Assembly (NCBI GenBank): GCA_029204225.1
Contig: CM055095.1
Coordinates: forward strand, 24,462,190-24,526,189
Reading direction: 5' to 3'
DNA length: 64,000 bases
Source of the DNA: Diphasiastrum complanatum
Taxonomy: Eukaryota > Streptophyta > Lycopodiopsida > Lycopodiales > Lycopodiaceae
Shown: in pieces, positions 22,134-32,914 of the stretch
Numbering within the stretch: position 1 is the stretch's first letter
Layout: each line of letters starts with the position of its first letter
The notes under the pieces: model-generated
Seen by the model: only the letters and a program-made list of their open reading frames with translations
Told to the model about the DNA's origin: nothing
The model's database searches: none
Position numbers and translations under genes: made by a program

Positions 22134-23725
22134 TGTTGGAAATTAAGCCCACAGTTTCCTCCTTGGTGAATGACTAATTTCATTTCATGATTCTTTCTGC
22201 ATGTTTATTGATCATCGATCTAGGGTAAGGTGAAACCAACTTTGGTTCTATGTTTGCTCATATGATACCTGCAGAAATCACAAACTTAGACAGCCAATTT
22301 ATTTGAAAAACGTCTACAACGGGCTTCCGGCTGATCTCCAGCAAAGGGTAACCAATCCTGTCATAATTTCAAGTTCAAATGTTAAGTTCAATAATTTGAA
22401 GTCATTAAAGACTTGGCCATCTTCAAGGACTTCCATGAAATTAGCATTTAGAACAAGTCTGTAGAAATACATTACTTTCGTGACAGTTTGCAAAAATACT
22501 CTAAGTGTCGCGACAGTCTTGTGATGCCACAAAAATGTTAAATATTGAATATCAACATAATTGGTTAAGTATAAATCATGAAGAAGCCTAAGTCATTTTC
22601 GAGAATATATCTCCTAAGTACTTGCCTTGTAATTAAGGACAAGACCTTTAAAAGGACAAGACATTGCCTTGGATAACCTTTACTAGGTCGTCCATACGAA
22701 ACGACTAGATACGAAAAGACATGTTAAACTAGAGTAACTTTAACTCATAGTTAAGTATACCTCCTATGGTATAGTTGAACATATTTTTAGTCTAATTGTT
22801 AACTAGACCCTTTCACGAGAGCGACACACTTGTTGTTTTAGAGGTGTGTTTGTTCGTCCCGTAGAACATATGTAGATCTCACACTTCAGTCTCGATCATC
22901 GAGAGAGAAGAGGTTATGCTTATGTAAGAGATTGAAGAAGTGAATAGAGTTATGTGAGTTATTCTCTCTTATCTCTGTTCTTCACACTGTTGAGTGTGAG
23001 TGATCTTGAGTTTGCTAACAATCTCTAAAGCATTTCATGAATTACTCTCTGATTAGATAGACGCTCTAGTGCATTACAGTCGTTTGCTGTGTATCCGTAA
23101 AGCATGCTCTAAAGAACTGTCTTAAGACCATCTTATTCGTTTGTCGTGAATACTTCCTTTTTCGGCACTCGAATAACAACTATCTTTGGTACAGTCTAGC
23201 ACGATCATGGAATTAAGCTGTATGTATACATACGAGATGACAGTCCCTGTCTGAAGAATTGAGTCTTTGATCTGTTTTCCTGATTGGCATTGACATAAGT
23301 TTCTAACGTGCTCTAAAACTCTTCGTGTTCTTTAACTATTAAGTTGGGCTTTAGTTAAACTTTTGTCTAGAAACAAATAGTTCGCGAACGTGATTAATTC
23401 ATTGTCTGCACAGTCTCAAATACATCAAACAATTCTCGATTCTCTGTTGACACCTTAATCAGCCAAAGTGTAGTACTACTGTACTACTCTAATAACATCT
23501 CACTTGTAGAATGCGCTTTCTTCAATTCGATAGAGGCCAGATTGTTGTTCTGAATTTATTAATATTACCCATCCCAAACATAAGTAATCCTGGTTACTTT
23601 TTAATGTATGTCAACAACCAGAATAACACTCGAAACCACTTGTCATAAATTATACCAAAAACATACATTATTTAGTATAAAATCTATATTAACCCTGTTG
23701 GTATAGTACGACATATACCAATTTT
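22134..23725 (+). repeat. 3' LTR of copia I running into 5' LTR of gypsy F
   Basis: The I LTR begins TGTTGGAAATTAAGCCCAC at 22134, the common plant copia LTR start. The F 5' LTR must end just before the PBS at 23726. The border between the two cannot be fixed because neither LTR has its partner in the window. Candidate features: a CTTTAAAAGGAC TATA-like site near 22647, and an inverted repeat TTGGTATA/TATACCAA (23698-23705, 23714-23721) just before the PBS. No coding sequence is supported in this 1.6 kb. Confidence 0.6.
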
Positions 23726-23743
23726 TGACGCCGTTGCCGGGGA
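23726..23743 (+). other. PBS of gypsy F (tRNA-Asp)
   Basis: TGACGCCGTTGCCGGGGA is complementary to the 3' end of plant tRNA-Asp with one mismatch (A for G at position 3). tRNA-Asp priming is typical of plant Athila/Tat-type Ty3/gypsy elements. Confidence 0.88.
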
Positions 23744-23795
23744 TAGTTTAGGAAAATTATAAGAAATCTAATAAATCCATCTCCATCTCTAGTGT

Positions 23796-25310
23796 ATGTC
23801 AGATAGAGAATCCAGATTAGAACGACACCGTAAGCTTAGAGAGGAATTTTTATGAAGACAAAGTGAAACTACTAGTCGAAGAAATCTAGACAAAATCACT
23901 GTCCAGTTACTTGAACTCCTAATTAGCTTCGGTATGGAGGGTCCTGCTGCACGTTTCACTTCTATCTCTAAAATTAAATATGATTATTTTAAAGGGACTT
24001 CTTCCGATGATGCAGATAGCTATGTCTCAAAATTCGAGTCAATCGCTAATGTGAATAACGAGGGAACTGACGTAGACAAACTACGAATCTTCCCTGGTCT
24101 GCTAAGAAAGTAGACGTGCATCTGGTACAGCCAAGTTGAACCAGGCCGTATAGGAACCTGATACTTGCTGAAAGATGCATTTTTGGACCAGTTCAAAGAG
24201 GTCGGTTACAAATCTAGAATTCTTGGACGTTTTAACAATGTTCAAAAGAAGAGTAAAGAATCCCTTCACAAATATACACAAAATGTTAAAAATCTCATAG
24301 GAAAACTAACCGGTGTATATCCCGTAGATATGCAGATCAAATGGTTTTTGGCTGGTTTACCACCATAGATTGATCGGTATTGCAGACAAGGGGACATGAC
24401 CTTCTTAGCAGCAGTCATAGCTAGCGCCAAAAATTTTGAGACCTCAAAACTAGCACAAAAGCGACGATCGACTAAGAAATCTCGAAAGTCGAAGACTGAT
24501 TCTAGTGACAGTGATGATGATTCTGATTCTGATTCAAGTACTAGTTCTTCAAGTTCGGGAATTTGAAAGCAGCGATTTATTAGAATCAGAAGCTGACAAA
24601 GGAGAGAGAGAAAGAATAAACGATGAACTAAACGAAAGGACGACACGAAAGTTGTCGAGGATAAGTTGTCAACTTCTAAAGTTGAAAAGCTTTGGAAGAG
24701 TAATATGGCTGACCTTAATAAAAGGTTTAATGCCTTGAAAGTGCAGATCTATGAAGTTGCAAATAAAAGACCAAAAGCGTCTTCATCCAACTCATGAATG
24801 TGGTGTACGAAATGTGGAACCTCTGGACACACTAAGGAAGACTACACTACTATGAATGTCAAATACTCTGAAGATCCTGCCCAGGAGGTACTTTTTATTT
24901 TTCAAAATGATGTGACTACTAACTATGTATAGGTAACTGCAGCATCAGCCCAGCAGGACAGACCCAAGTTTGCACCAAGAAGACATAATCCTCCTAAATT
25001 TGTTGGACCAGCAAAGTCTCAAACAACGACTGAACCAGTTTCGGGCAACTGCTACAATTGTGGAGAGCTAGGACATTTTTCTCCTGATTGTCCTCAACCG
25101 CGAAAGCCGATTGGTTATGTACCATTATGCTCAAATTGTAGAGAGCCTGGCCACAAGTATCCAGACTTCCCTCAGCCGCAGAAGTCACGACCCAAATATC
25201 AGTATGTAGCAACACTAGCTATTGCAGACACGAAAGCGAAAGCTGCGACTGATGCTGTTGTGCAGAGAAGTGACATTATTGAAGGAAAACTGCCAAAGAC
25301 AAAATATTAG
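23796..25310 (+). pseudogene. Gypsy F gag with three zinc knuckles
   Basis: From the ATG near 23796, frames with several stops give FKGTSSDDADSYVSKFESIA and, at 24165-24368, LKDAFLDQFKEVGYKSRILG with KSKESLHKYTQNVKNLIGKL, a retrotransposon gag domain ending WFLAGLPP. An acidic Asp/Ser-rich stretch follows at about 24480-24565. Three CX2CX4HX4C-type knuckles come next: CTKCGTSGHTKEDY (last Cys replaced by Tyr, about 24803), CYNCGELGHFSPDC (intact, about 25050) and CSNCREPGHKYPDF (last Cys replaced by Phe, about 25130). Canonical spacing, unlike H and family A. Protease is not recognisable, and RT starts shortly afterwards. Confidence 0.82.
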
Positions 25311-25379
25311 TCCTGGCCAAGTGACGTGGGGATATTATTCAAAGTCACAACGAGAAACAAAAGCTCCTCAAATTCGGAG

Positions 25380-26279
25380 AGCACTGTATTGATCTTAAGG
25401 AAGATGTTGAACCTGTTCGACAGAGACAATATCGTCTCAATACTAAGTACTCTCTCATGGTCAGGGACGAACTTAACAAGCACCTTAAGGCAGGTATAAT
25501 CTATCCCGTCTTAAGTAGTGAATGAGTTTCACCCATTGTTGTCGTCCCAAAGAAGAAGACTGGCAAAATACAAATATGTCAGGATTTTTGCAAACTCAAT
25601 GCTGCCACAAAAAAGGACCATCGTCCTCTGCCTTTCACTGATTCCATCCTAGATCAGGTTGCTGGTCAAGAGCATTACAATTTTTGTGACGAATTTTCTG
25701 GATATAATCAGGTTGGAGTGCGAAAGGAGGATCGTTCAAAAACCACATTCACTAAGGAGTGGGGTACTTATGCCTACAACAAAATGCCCTTTGGTCTTTG
25801 TAACGCTCTAGTGACTTTTCAGCAAATCATGATGTTAATTTTCGTTGCCTTCCTGAGAACTTTTCTATATTTATTGATGATTTGTGTATACAGTGATATA
25901 AAGACACACATGCAGAAGCTGAAATTAACATTGCAACGGTGTCGAGATACTTGTTTATCTCTTCATCCAAAGAAATGTCTTTTTGGTATGAAAGAAGGAA
26001 TATTGCTCAGACACAGAATATCTAACAGAGGAATAGAAGTCGACAAAGATAAAGTCGAGCTTATAAAGAATCTCCATATACCAACCAATTTATGTGAACT
26101 AAGAGCTTTCTTAGGACATGTTGGCTATTACCGGAGATTTATTCAAAATCATGCTTCTATTGTTGTCTCTCTTACACATCTACTGAAGAAACAAGTGAAA
26201 TACTTGTGGACGAATGAACAACAGAAAGCATTCAAAGATCTTAAGGAAAGGTTGATTAATGCTCCTATTCTGAAAAGTA
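25380..26279 (+). pseudogene. Gypsy F reverse transcriptase
   Basis: RT blocks in order: RQRQYRLNTKYSLMVRDELN, an in-frame TGA before VSPIVVVPKKKTGK, ICQDFCKLNAATKKDHRPLP, EFSGYNQVGVRKEDRSKTTF, YAYNKMPFGLCNALVTFQQ, then GIEVDKDKVELIKN and ELRAFLGHVGYYRRFI. In the reading frame of these blocks the polymerase box reads FLYLLMICVYSD. The expected F-I-D-D box is encoded in another frame over about 25867-25885, so small indels on both sides push the catalytic box out of frame. The RNase H domain is missing: after the thumb block NAPILK the sequence jumps into integrase at about 26278. Confidence 0.85.
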
Positions 26280-26963
26280 TAATCACAAGATATGGTTGTC
26301 CACTCGAATTAGTAAGTGACCGAGGTACACATTTTCTACATACGGTTGCTGACAACTTGTTTCCTGATCAAACACAAAAACACTACACCGTATAATCCAA
26401 AAGCAAACGGGTTGACAAAAAGAGCTAATGGAGTTTTATGTAAGATCATGACCAAAATTACTATTGCACATGCAACAAATTGGGATCGAAAACTACCACC
26501 AGTTCTCTAGGCTTATCGCAACACAGAGAAAATCACGACAAAACAAACACCATATTTTCTTACATATGGTATGCATCCTATTTTGCCAATTGAATTTGAA
26601 GTGAAAACCTTTCGTATTCAAGCTCAACGAACAGATGCATAATGTATAAACGAAAGGTTGACTAATATTGAAGAACTAGCTGAAGCTCGAGAGATTTCAC
26701 AAAAACAAACGGAGGAAATTCAGAAACAAAGAAAGAAGAAATATGACAGTCATATAAAAAAATGTGATCTTAAAGCTGATGATTATGTGCTGATATATGA
26801 CAGTCGCCATCAAAAGTTCCCTGAAAAACTCCATATGCAATGGCTTGGATCGTATAAAGTCATAGAGGTGTTTGACAATGGTTTTGTACAACTTCAATCA
26901 CTTGAAGGTGAACTATTACCTACACGTATTAACGGGTCTAGATTGAAGAAATACTACCTTTGA
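26280..26963 (+). pseudogene. Gypsy F integrase, C-terminal half
   Basis: Fused to RT after NAPILK. Contains ITRYGCPLELVSDRGTHF (second catalytic Asp of D,D-35-E), then in another frame TTPYNPKANGLTKRANGVLC, where the catalytic Glu position of NGQAE reads NGLTK and so is lost. Next come AYRNTEKITTKQTPYFLTYG and, at 26658-26963, the C-terminal GPY/F-like module LKADDYVLIYDSRHQKFPEK with LHMQWLGSYKVIEVF. The zinc-binding N-terminus and first Asp are deleted. Ends with TGA after KKYYL. Confidence 0.85.
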
Positions 26964-27845
26964 CCAGAATTTTTATTTTTTTAAATTTTTTTTATTCTTA
27001 TTATTTTCTAGTATTTTTCTGGAATTAATCGTGAATTTTCTTTTATCTTGTCTAATTTTTTTTTCACAACTTTTCTTTTATTTTTTCTAGAAATTTTTGT
27101 GAAAATTTCTACCACCATCCAACATTTTTCATAATGTTTTTTGAGATTTTCGAGAATTTTTCTTGACTTCTCTCAATATTTCAAATATCATTTTAAAAGT
27201 ATTTTCGAGAGCTTTTTGAGATTTTTTCGCGACAATAAATTTGTTAATCAAATTTTCGTAAATTGTTTTCGAAAATTTTTCTAGAATCTTTTCTAGATTT
27301 TCTCCAGTTTTTTGAGAAATTTTCTAGTATATTGCTAAAATTTTCGAGAAATTTCGTCAAGTTTCTGTATTTTTTTTTTTAAAGATCCTTCGAGAAAGTT
27401 TCACGAAACTCTCTAAAATCTTTCTAGCATAATCTCAAGAATCTTTCAAGAATCTCTCGACATACTTTTTGTATCCCTCCATTAAAGATGATGGCCACGT
27501 GATCATCATTATTCACATGTGTGTACGCTCACAGATATTGTTTTTTCTTAATTTATTTTTTCTTTTCACAAACGGTCTTCCGTCATTAAAGATCGATATG
27601 GCAAATTATAGTTTCAAACACTGAGCCATGCACGTCCTCCATAAATGAAAGTGACAGATGTCAAGTCACCATGCCACGTCATCATCCCTTCCACACCGCT
27701 ACTGCTTATCAGAGTTATTTTCTATTTTTCTTTCTTACACTTTCTACTTGTGAGTTTATACTTTTTTGCGCTCATTCTCTTTGTGATCAAAGCACTCTGT
27801 TGCGAACTATTGTGATCTACGGAGCTATCGTCAAACATTTGACCA
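26964..27845. other. AT-rich spacer after pol of gypsy F
   Basis: No gene seen. 26964-27470 is dominated by imperfect repeats of a TTTTCGAGAATTTTTCT-like word, repeated many times with variable spacing. 27480-27845 is ordinary sequence with ACGTCATCATCC-type words and no supported ORF. It corresponds to the region between pol and the extra ORF. Confidence 0.6.
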
Positions 27846-28340
27846 ATGGCTTCCAAATCAAGGTCTAGCTCTAATATCATCTGGAAAGCATGCGAAGGAA
27901 TCCGTCTGGCATCCATTCAGTCCTTTTTGGATCGATGCAGGTTGGATGATTTGAAAGTGGACCCCTCCATCATCCTCTCTAAAGTCAGTACTGAGTTTGT
28001 GAAGCCTATCCATTCAATTTCGGAGGAGAAATTCAAAGTTCATGTACAAGGCAAATTCTTCACTATCTCTGAAGATTTGTTTTGCACAGCCCTCAGACTA
28101 CCATTGGATGGGAAGCTGGTTGCGACAAATAAAGATTCGGTGGATGAAGCTGCCCACTTCTTAAGCGGATGTGGATGCGACAATTTCAGTACAAAATTTT
28201 GGTTACATATTGGATGCGCTTGCGGGTAATCCAATATGCTTCGGCGTTATCACATACAAAGCTTTTTTGCGATGGATCAAACATCAAAAGTTTTCTGGTG
28301 TCGGAGCCCATGTTTCTCGTCTATGCGCTCATTTAGTGAA
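27846..28340 (+). pseudogene. Gypsy F extra ORF after pol (plant transposon-type protein)
   Basis: ATG at 27846 in the context ACCAATGGC. Translation starts MASKSRSSSNIIWKACEG and contains SEEKFKVHVQGKFFTISEDL followed by FCTALRLPLDGK, the pattern of the plant-specific 'putative plant transposon protein' domain of Athila-type elements. The frame shifts at about 28170-28180 and continues as FGYILDALAGNPICFGVITY. It stops at about 28340, where inverted family-A leader begins, so the C-terminal part is absent. Function of these extra ORFs is not established; some are called envelope-like. Domain naming is from memory of the pattern, not a search. Confidence 0.5.
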
Positions 28341-29536
28341 TTTTAGGCCTTTTACGGTGGTTTTTCCTTGATAACTTTTTACTCCTTGCATTGATTGACC
28401 TGAGATTTCGACAGTAGCTAGATCTGATGTAGATCTTTCCACTGATCTAGTCTGCGAGAGTTCTCTTGTGCGAGGGTTGGTTGTGCAAGGTTCTTTAGCT
28501 ATTTTTGTAGATAAAAAACTTGATATCTCTCAGATCTTTGGGATGTAACTCTCGCAAGGATCACAGTAGTTGGATCTGGGTCAGATCTCACTATAGATTC
28601 TCTACAAGAGTTAACTCTTGCAAGAAGTGAAAATTTCACTGTATGAGAGGGTTCATAACCACTATTTTGGCTTGATCTTCACCAAATCTCAAAACTAACT
28701 CTTGCAAGCTTCATCATTGATGGAAATTAACATTCTGAATTGATTGAGAGGATCTGCGAGATTTCTTACTAGAAGGATTTGTTGGATCTTCACTTTTTAG
28801 TGATTTTTTTGCACTTAAATCCAATTTTCTGCTCACTGAAATCAAACTAATTCTCGCAAGCTCTTCTATGCCTTGGTCTCACTGAGATGGAACTTGAGAA
28901 TCTTCTACGAAAGTTTTTGCCCACTGGAACTGAAAATTTTGGTGTCTGTGAGAATTCTCTTGTACTTTCTCGTTTTTTTTTTCATTGGGAACTCTCGCAC
29001 AGGCACTCAGACATCAAACTAACTCTGGCAAGCTTTTGTGTGTCTTGGTCTCACTAAGATAGAACTTCAGAGGACTCTATGAGAGTTTTGGTAAAGATTT
29101 AGATTTTTCTGAATTTTTTCAAAGATTTTTTGAATTTTTTATGATTTTTGCTGATTTTTACAAACTGCTTGGAACTAACTCTCGCAGGCTTCTATGCAGT
29201 TCTAGGACAGTACCCTAGAGCTGCTGCTAGTCATGCAAGGGTTAATTCACACTGATTTTGGAGATATAAAAATCTGATGAGATTTTAGGCTCTTTTTCTT
29301 TCCAAAAATACAGATTGGTGTGTTTTTTGGGTTTTTTGGTTGGTTGGTTTGGGTTTCAAGCCCTTAGAGGCTGTTCAAGGCCTCCTCTACCCTCTCACAC
29401 CTCCTCCGCTAGCTGTGAACAGTCCAAACACAAAAAAAACAGAAAACTAACTCTAAACTCCCAACAATTTGCCTAAAACTACTCTAAAAAGCAAGAAAAT
29501 AGCTAAAATGCAACTAAACTAGTTAGTAGAAACCTA
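28341..29536 (-). other. Family A leader, inverted copy A2
   Basis: Reverse-oriented 5' leader of family A, collinear with 41640-42766 and with the reverse complement of 33754-34950. It includes the hairpin motifs at about 28690-28770, 28848-28917 and 29018-29092. No ORF is supported. It begins inside the F extra ORF and has no gag attached, so only the outer end of the element is present. Arms are more decayed than in the D copies (for example CTCTCGCAAG appears as CTCTGGCAAG). Confidence 0.85.
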
Positions 29537-29554
29537 TCCCCGGCAACGACGCCA
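29537..29554 (-). other. PBS of family A copy A2 (tRNA-Asp)
   Basis: In element orientation TGGCGTCGTTGCCGGGGA: one change from the tRNA-Asp PBS. Followed after one base by the LTR end. Confidence 0.88.
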
Positions 29555-29555
29555 C

Positions 29556-29645
29556 TGTAGGATCGAAGATCTTGTGTAGTATAGCCCTCCTGTCTATCAA
29601 CAAGGGTTAGATCACTGGATAGGTACCTAACTATGCATAGATGCT
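29556..29645 (-). repeat. LTR stub of family A copy A2
   Basis: Only the 3'-most 90 bp of the LTR (plus strand TAGGATCGAAGATCTTG ... ACTATGCATAGATGCT). Identity to other copies stops at 29645, where gypsy G integrase sequence starts. Confidence 0.85.
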
Positions 29646-30660
29646 CATTTTTAAAGACACATTTGTTGTCATTAAAACATGTGATGTCTGTCAGCGAGCC
29701 AAGAAAAATGCGAAAGCAGACTTCACAGCTTTGACTCCCATTATAGAAGGCGAAGCCTTCCATAAATGGGGAATAGACTTTGTTGGACCAATCAACCCAG
29801 CAGTGAAACACATCCAAGCCCATTATATTCTAATAGCCACAAATTACGCCACTAAATGGATTGAGGCTTGGGCAACAAAGGATGCCAACGCAAAGATTGT
29901 AGCGTGTTTTCTTTATGAAAACATTATTATATGTTTTGGTTGTCCTATAGAGCTAGTTAGTGATTATGGCACACACTTTTTAAATGCTGTCATTGATAAT
30001 TTGCTACGCCAATACCTTGTAGTTCATCGAAAGAGTACACCATACTATCCTAAATGTAATGGCCAGGCCGAATCAACTAACAAGACGATATGTAAGATAT
30101 TGACAAAGATAGTTGAAACCAATCGCTCTGATTGGGAAACGAAACTCTTCTCAGCTATCTGGGCTTATCGCACCACCCCAAAGAAAGCCACAGGGTGGGT
30201 TACCCCATTCCATCTCATGTATGGTCAAGAGGCGGTAATGTCAGTCGAGTTCTTAGTACCTTCTCTAAGAGTCATGGAAGTCTTTTCTACAGATCTCTGT
30301 GAGAAAACTACAATTGAGCAACAAGTCAAAACCAGGCTATTTACGTTAGCCCAGTTATGCAAGACAAGACTCGTATCTTACCATGCACAACTAGTTAAAA
30401 AAAGATGTCAAAAGGCCTGGCATGACCGTCACTTGCGAAACAAGGATTTACACTTAGGTGACCAAGTGCTTCTTTATACATCGAAAAAGCACTCCGACAA
30501 ATTGAAATTTCGAAGTGAGGAACCATATACTATCAATAAAATCTTTCCTAATGATGCAGTCCAGTTGCAAACACTTGACAGAATACTCCTAGACACTGTC
30601 ATCAACGGTGGTCGTCTACGGCAGTATTACAAGGAGTTGTTTTTTGTTGACCCAATTTAA
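29646..30660 (+). CDS. Gypsy G integrase (long open frame, 5'-truncated pol)
   Basis: Open frame to TAA at 30658-30660. The ATG at 29641 lies in the adjoining LTR stub, so it is probably not a natural start. CDVCQRAK is the CC half of the HHCC zinc site. The catalytic core has Asp in KWGIDFVGPI, Asp in PIELVSDYGTHFLNAV and Glu in PKCNGQAESTNKTI, so the D,D-35-E triad is present. The C-terminal domain has LHLGDQVLLYTSKKHSDKL and GRLRQYYKELF. No stop or frameshift in about 335 codons, which is unusual here. RT and the HH half of the zinc site are absent, so it is a fragment, but it is conserved enough to suggest a younger copy than F. Confidence 0.85.
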
Positions 30661-31053
30661 CACTTTTGCCCTGGTATATATTTTACATTTTCTATTTTCT
30701 TATTTCCTTAATTGTTATTCTCTTTTTGCATGCCTATTTATGTACTCTTTTCTTGTTTATAATTCATACCTATACTTATTTACTTTTTGTGCATTTTTTC
30801 TATAAATACCCATTTGTCATGAATGTTCTAGGTCAACAAATGATAGACTACACCATATGAAATAGATTTATCACACTTTAGGCCCATCTCATGATATCTC
30901 AATAAAGTATACAATCATTCATTGAGATACTTTTTTCCCATAAGAACTTCTACTTTGAGCCACAGTCATATTTTTCCCCCTGAAGTTCTTCACTTGCATC
31001 ACACAGTTCCATTCCTCCATATAGAGTTTCTATCAAATCTCAATCGAAACAAT

Positions 31054-31357
31054 CTTGTTAAATCTGAACCAGAACATCCTGTTAAATCTCAACCTATTAA
31101 ATCTCAGCCGGAGCATCCTGTTAAATCTTGATCGAAGCGTTCTGTTGGATCTTGACCAAAGCGTTTTGCTGGATCTTGACCGAAGCGTTCTGTTGGATCT
31201 CGACTGAAGCATTCTGTTGGATCTCGATCGAAGCGTTCTGTTGGATCTCAACCAAAGCGTTCTGTTGGCTCTCGATAGGAGCATCCTGTTAGATCTCGAC
31301 TGGAGCACCCACTCAAATCTCGACCGGAACACCCACTCAAATCTTGACCGGAGGATC
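31054..31357. repeat. 24-bp minisatellite, array 1
   Basis: About 12 imperfect units of GAAGCGTTCTGTTGGATCTC plus GACC (24 bp). The first units read with AAATCTCAACC, as in array 2, and later ones with GGATCTCGACC. In the plus frame the first units encode PVKSQPEH repeats before stops appear. Confidence 0.9.
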
Positions 31358-32136
31358 CAATTTCAAAACTCAACGAACTGACACGTCACATCTTGTCCAA
31401 ACCCAGACGACGACGTCCATAAATGCCATACCCATGATGCCATTCGCACCTCAGTGAAGTGCGAATTCTAGAGTTTCTTGCGACAATCTACTGGCGATCT
31501 TCCTGCTCTTGTGCTCAATTCTGGCACTCTCTTGTTCCATGTTTTAGTCATTGGTTACACTCCACCTCCACTGAGTATCCACCCTCGTCGTTTGATTACC
31601 ATTCAGAGCGCCATCACCAAACCTTTCCAAACCTAACGTCACCTGCAGAATACACATCAATTTGAAACTTTTGGCATGCTGAGGGATAGTGTCACGCGAG
31701 CATTCATCATGCTCCCATTACACTATTGGAAATAACATCATCAACAAACAACACTTGGTTTTTATTTTTTAGTTCATCACCTCCACAAATCTAGATCAAA
31801 AAAGTTGTTGAGATTCTATCGACATCCCAACATCTCCGTCCTTGACCGACACCTCCACATCTTCCGCTTTCAGACATTATACCTTCCATTTTCTTTACCC
31901 AACCTCATTCCGTCACCACCCTTTCATTCCACAACATACTACGCTTTTCACACATCTTCCAATCTGTCCTTGCAAAAACACCTCCATATCTTCCACTTTC
32001 AGATATTTTACCTTCAATTTTTCTTTATCCAACCTCATTCCTTCACAACCCTTTCATTTCACAACATACTTTGTTGTACACAAATCTTCCAATCCCTTCT
32101 CAACCAACGCTTTCACCTACCTTCTCACCCAAACCA

Positions 32137-32330
32137 TTCCAATCCCATCTCAACCGAAGCCCTCCATTCAATTCTCGACCAAAGCCTTCGTCCCATCTCA
32201 ACCGAAGCCTCCATCAAATCTCAACCGAAGCCTCCGTCAAATCTCAACTGACGCCACTAGTCAAATCTCAACCGATGCCACCAGTCAAATCTCAACCGGC
32301 GCCACCAGTCAAATCTCAACCGACGCCACC
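32137..32330. repeat. 24-bp minisatellite, array 2
   Basis: About 8 units of CCGAAGCCTCCGTCAAATCT plus CAAC. The unit length is the same and the sequence is clearly related to array 1. In one frame it encodes repeated PPVKSQPT octapeptides (SVKSQLTPLVKSQPMPPVKS). Confidence 0.9.
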
Positions 32331-32398
32331 CTTAACCCTGTCTCAAATATCAACCAACACACTTTTTTCAGAACACTGTTTTTTCCATTTTTTTCATC

Positions 32399-32914
32399 AT
32401 GTCTTCCAACCCCAGTTCCAGTTCTGACGACCCCGATGCTAATAAGATCAACATCCAGCTGTGAAAATTGGATATTACCAAGATGCAAACCTGGTACCAG
32501 TAGGCAGAATCATTTTTCAAGGCAATTGAGTTCCAAAGCCCTATCCTGATTGGGTATCAAAGTCTGTACCTGCTACACATGGCATACGTGAATTATAATG
32601 CAGCTGCAAGATCGTGCCAACTCATAGTTCCCCCTGTCAAGAACTATGTTTATAACATATCTTTTGTGACAGCTGACTTGCAACCCTTCGGGTTCTCTCA
32701 AGGACCAAATGTTGTCACCAGGACGCTCCAGAAGATTGAGCAGACAACGTATTTCAAATATATAGGAAGAATAAAGACAAGTACCGCATAGAGGCCACCA
32801 ATGATCAACAACTGGTAGCGGCATGTGCATACTTAACCAAGTGCATACAACGACCAAGAACCAAGGTGCTGAGGGTACCCATGTCCCTATTCCACATGAT
32901 GGCAGATTCACGAC
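32399..32914 (+). pseudogene. Gypsy G extra ORF after pol, N-terminal part
   Basis: ATG at 32399 in ATCATGTCTTCCAAC, the same start context as the ORF at 51719 (ATCATGTCTTCTACC). Reads MSSNPSSSSDDPDANKINIQL, then stops (TGA near 32462, TAG near 32501) interrupt a frame that resumes as GYQSLYLLHMAYVNYNAAAR and VKNYVYNISFVTADLQPFGF. No known enzymatic motif. Interrupted at 32914 by the TG of the family-A LTR. The fragment at 49681-49996 may be its C-terminal part on the far side of that insertion. Confidence 0.45.

Larger units (their letters stand above)
30661..32398 (+). other. Spacer after pol of gypsy G, with minisatellites
   Basis: About 1.7 kb between integrase and the next ORF. It holds T-rich sequence (30661-30830), two 24-bp minisatellites (31054-31357, 32137-32330) and unassigned DNA. 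Overlapping ORFs in several frames (for example 31842-32549) are products of the repeats, and I do not call them genes. Confidence 0.6.

Noticed and set aside
28341-29536. Repeated hairpins as tRNA or small RNA genes
   Set aside because: No cloverleaf, no A/B boxes. They recur only in LTR-element leaders, so they are treated as cis elements.
31033-31332. Arg/Ser-rich minus-strand ORF resembling an SR protein
   Set aside because: Produced by the antisense frame of the 24-bp minisatellite.
31054-31357. Regular 24-bp repeats as a CRISPR array
   Set aside because: Units are contiguous with no unique spacers, and the context is a plant retrotransposon.
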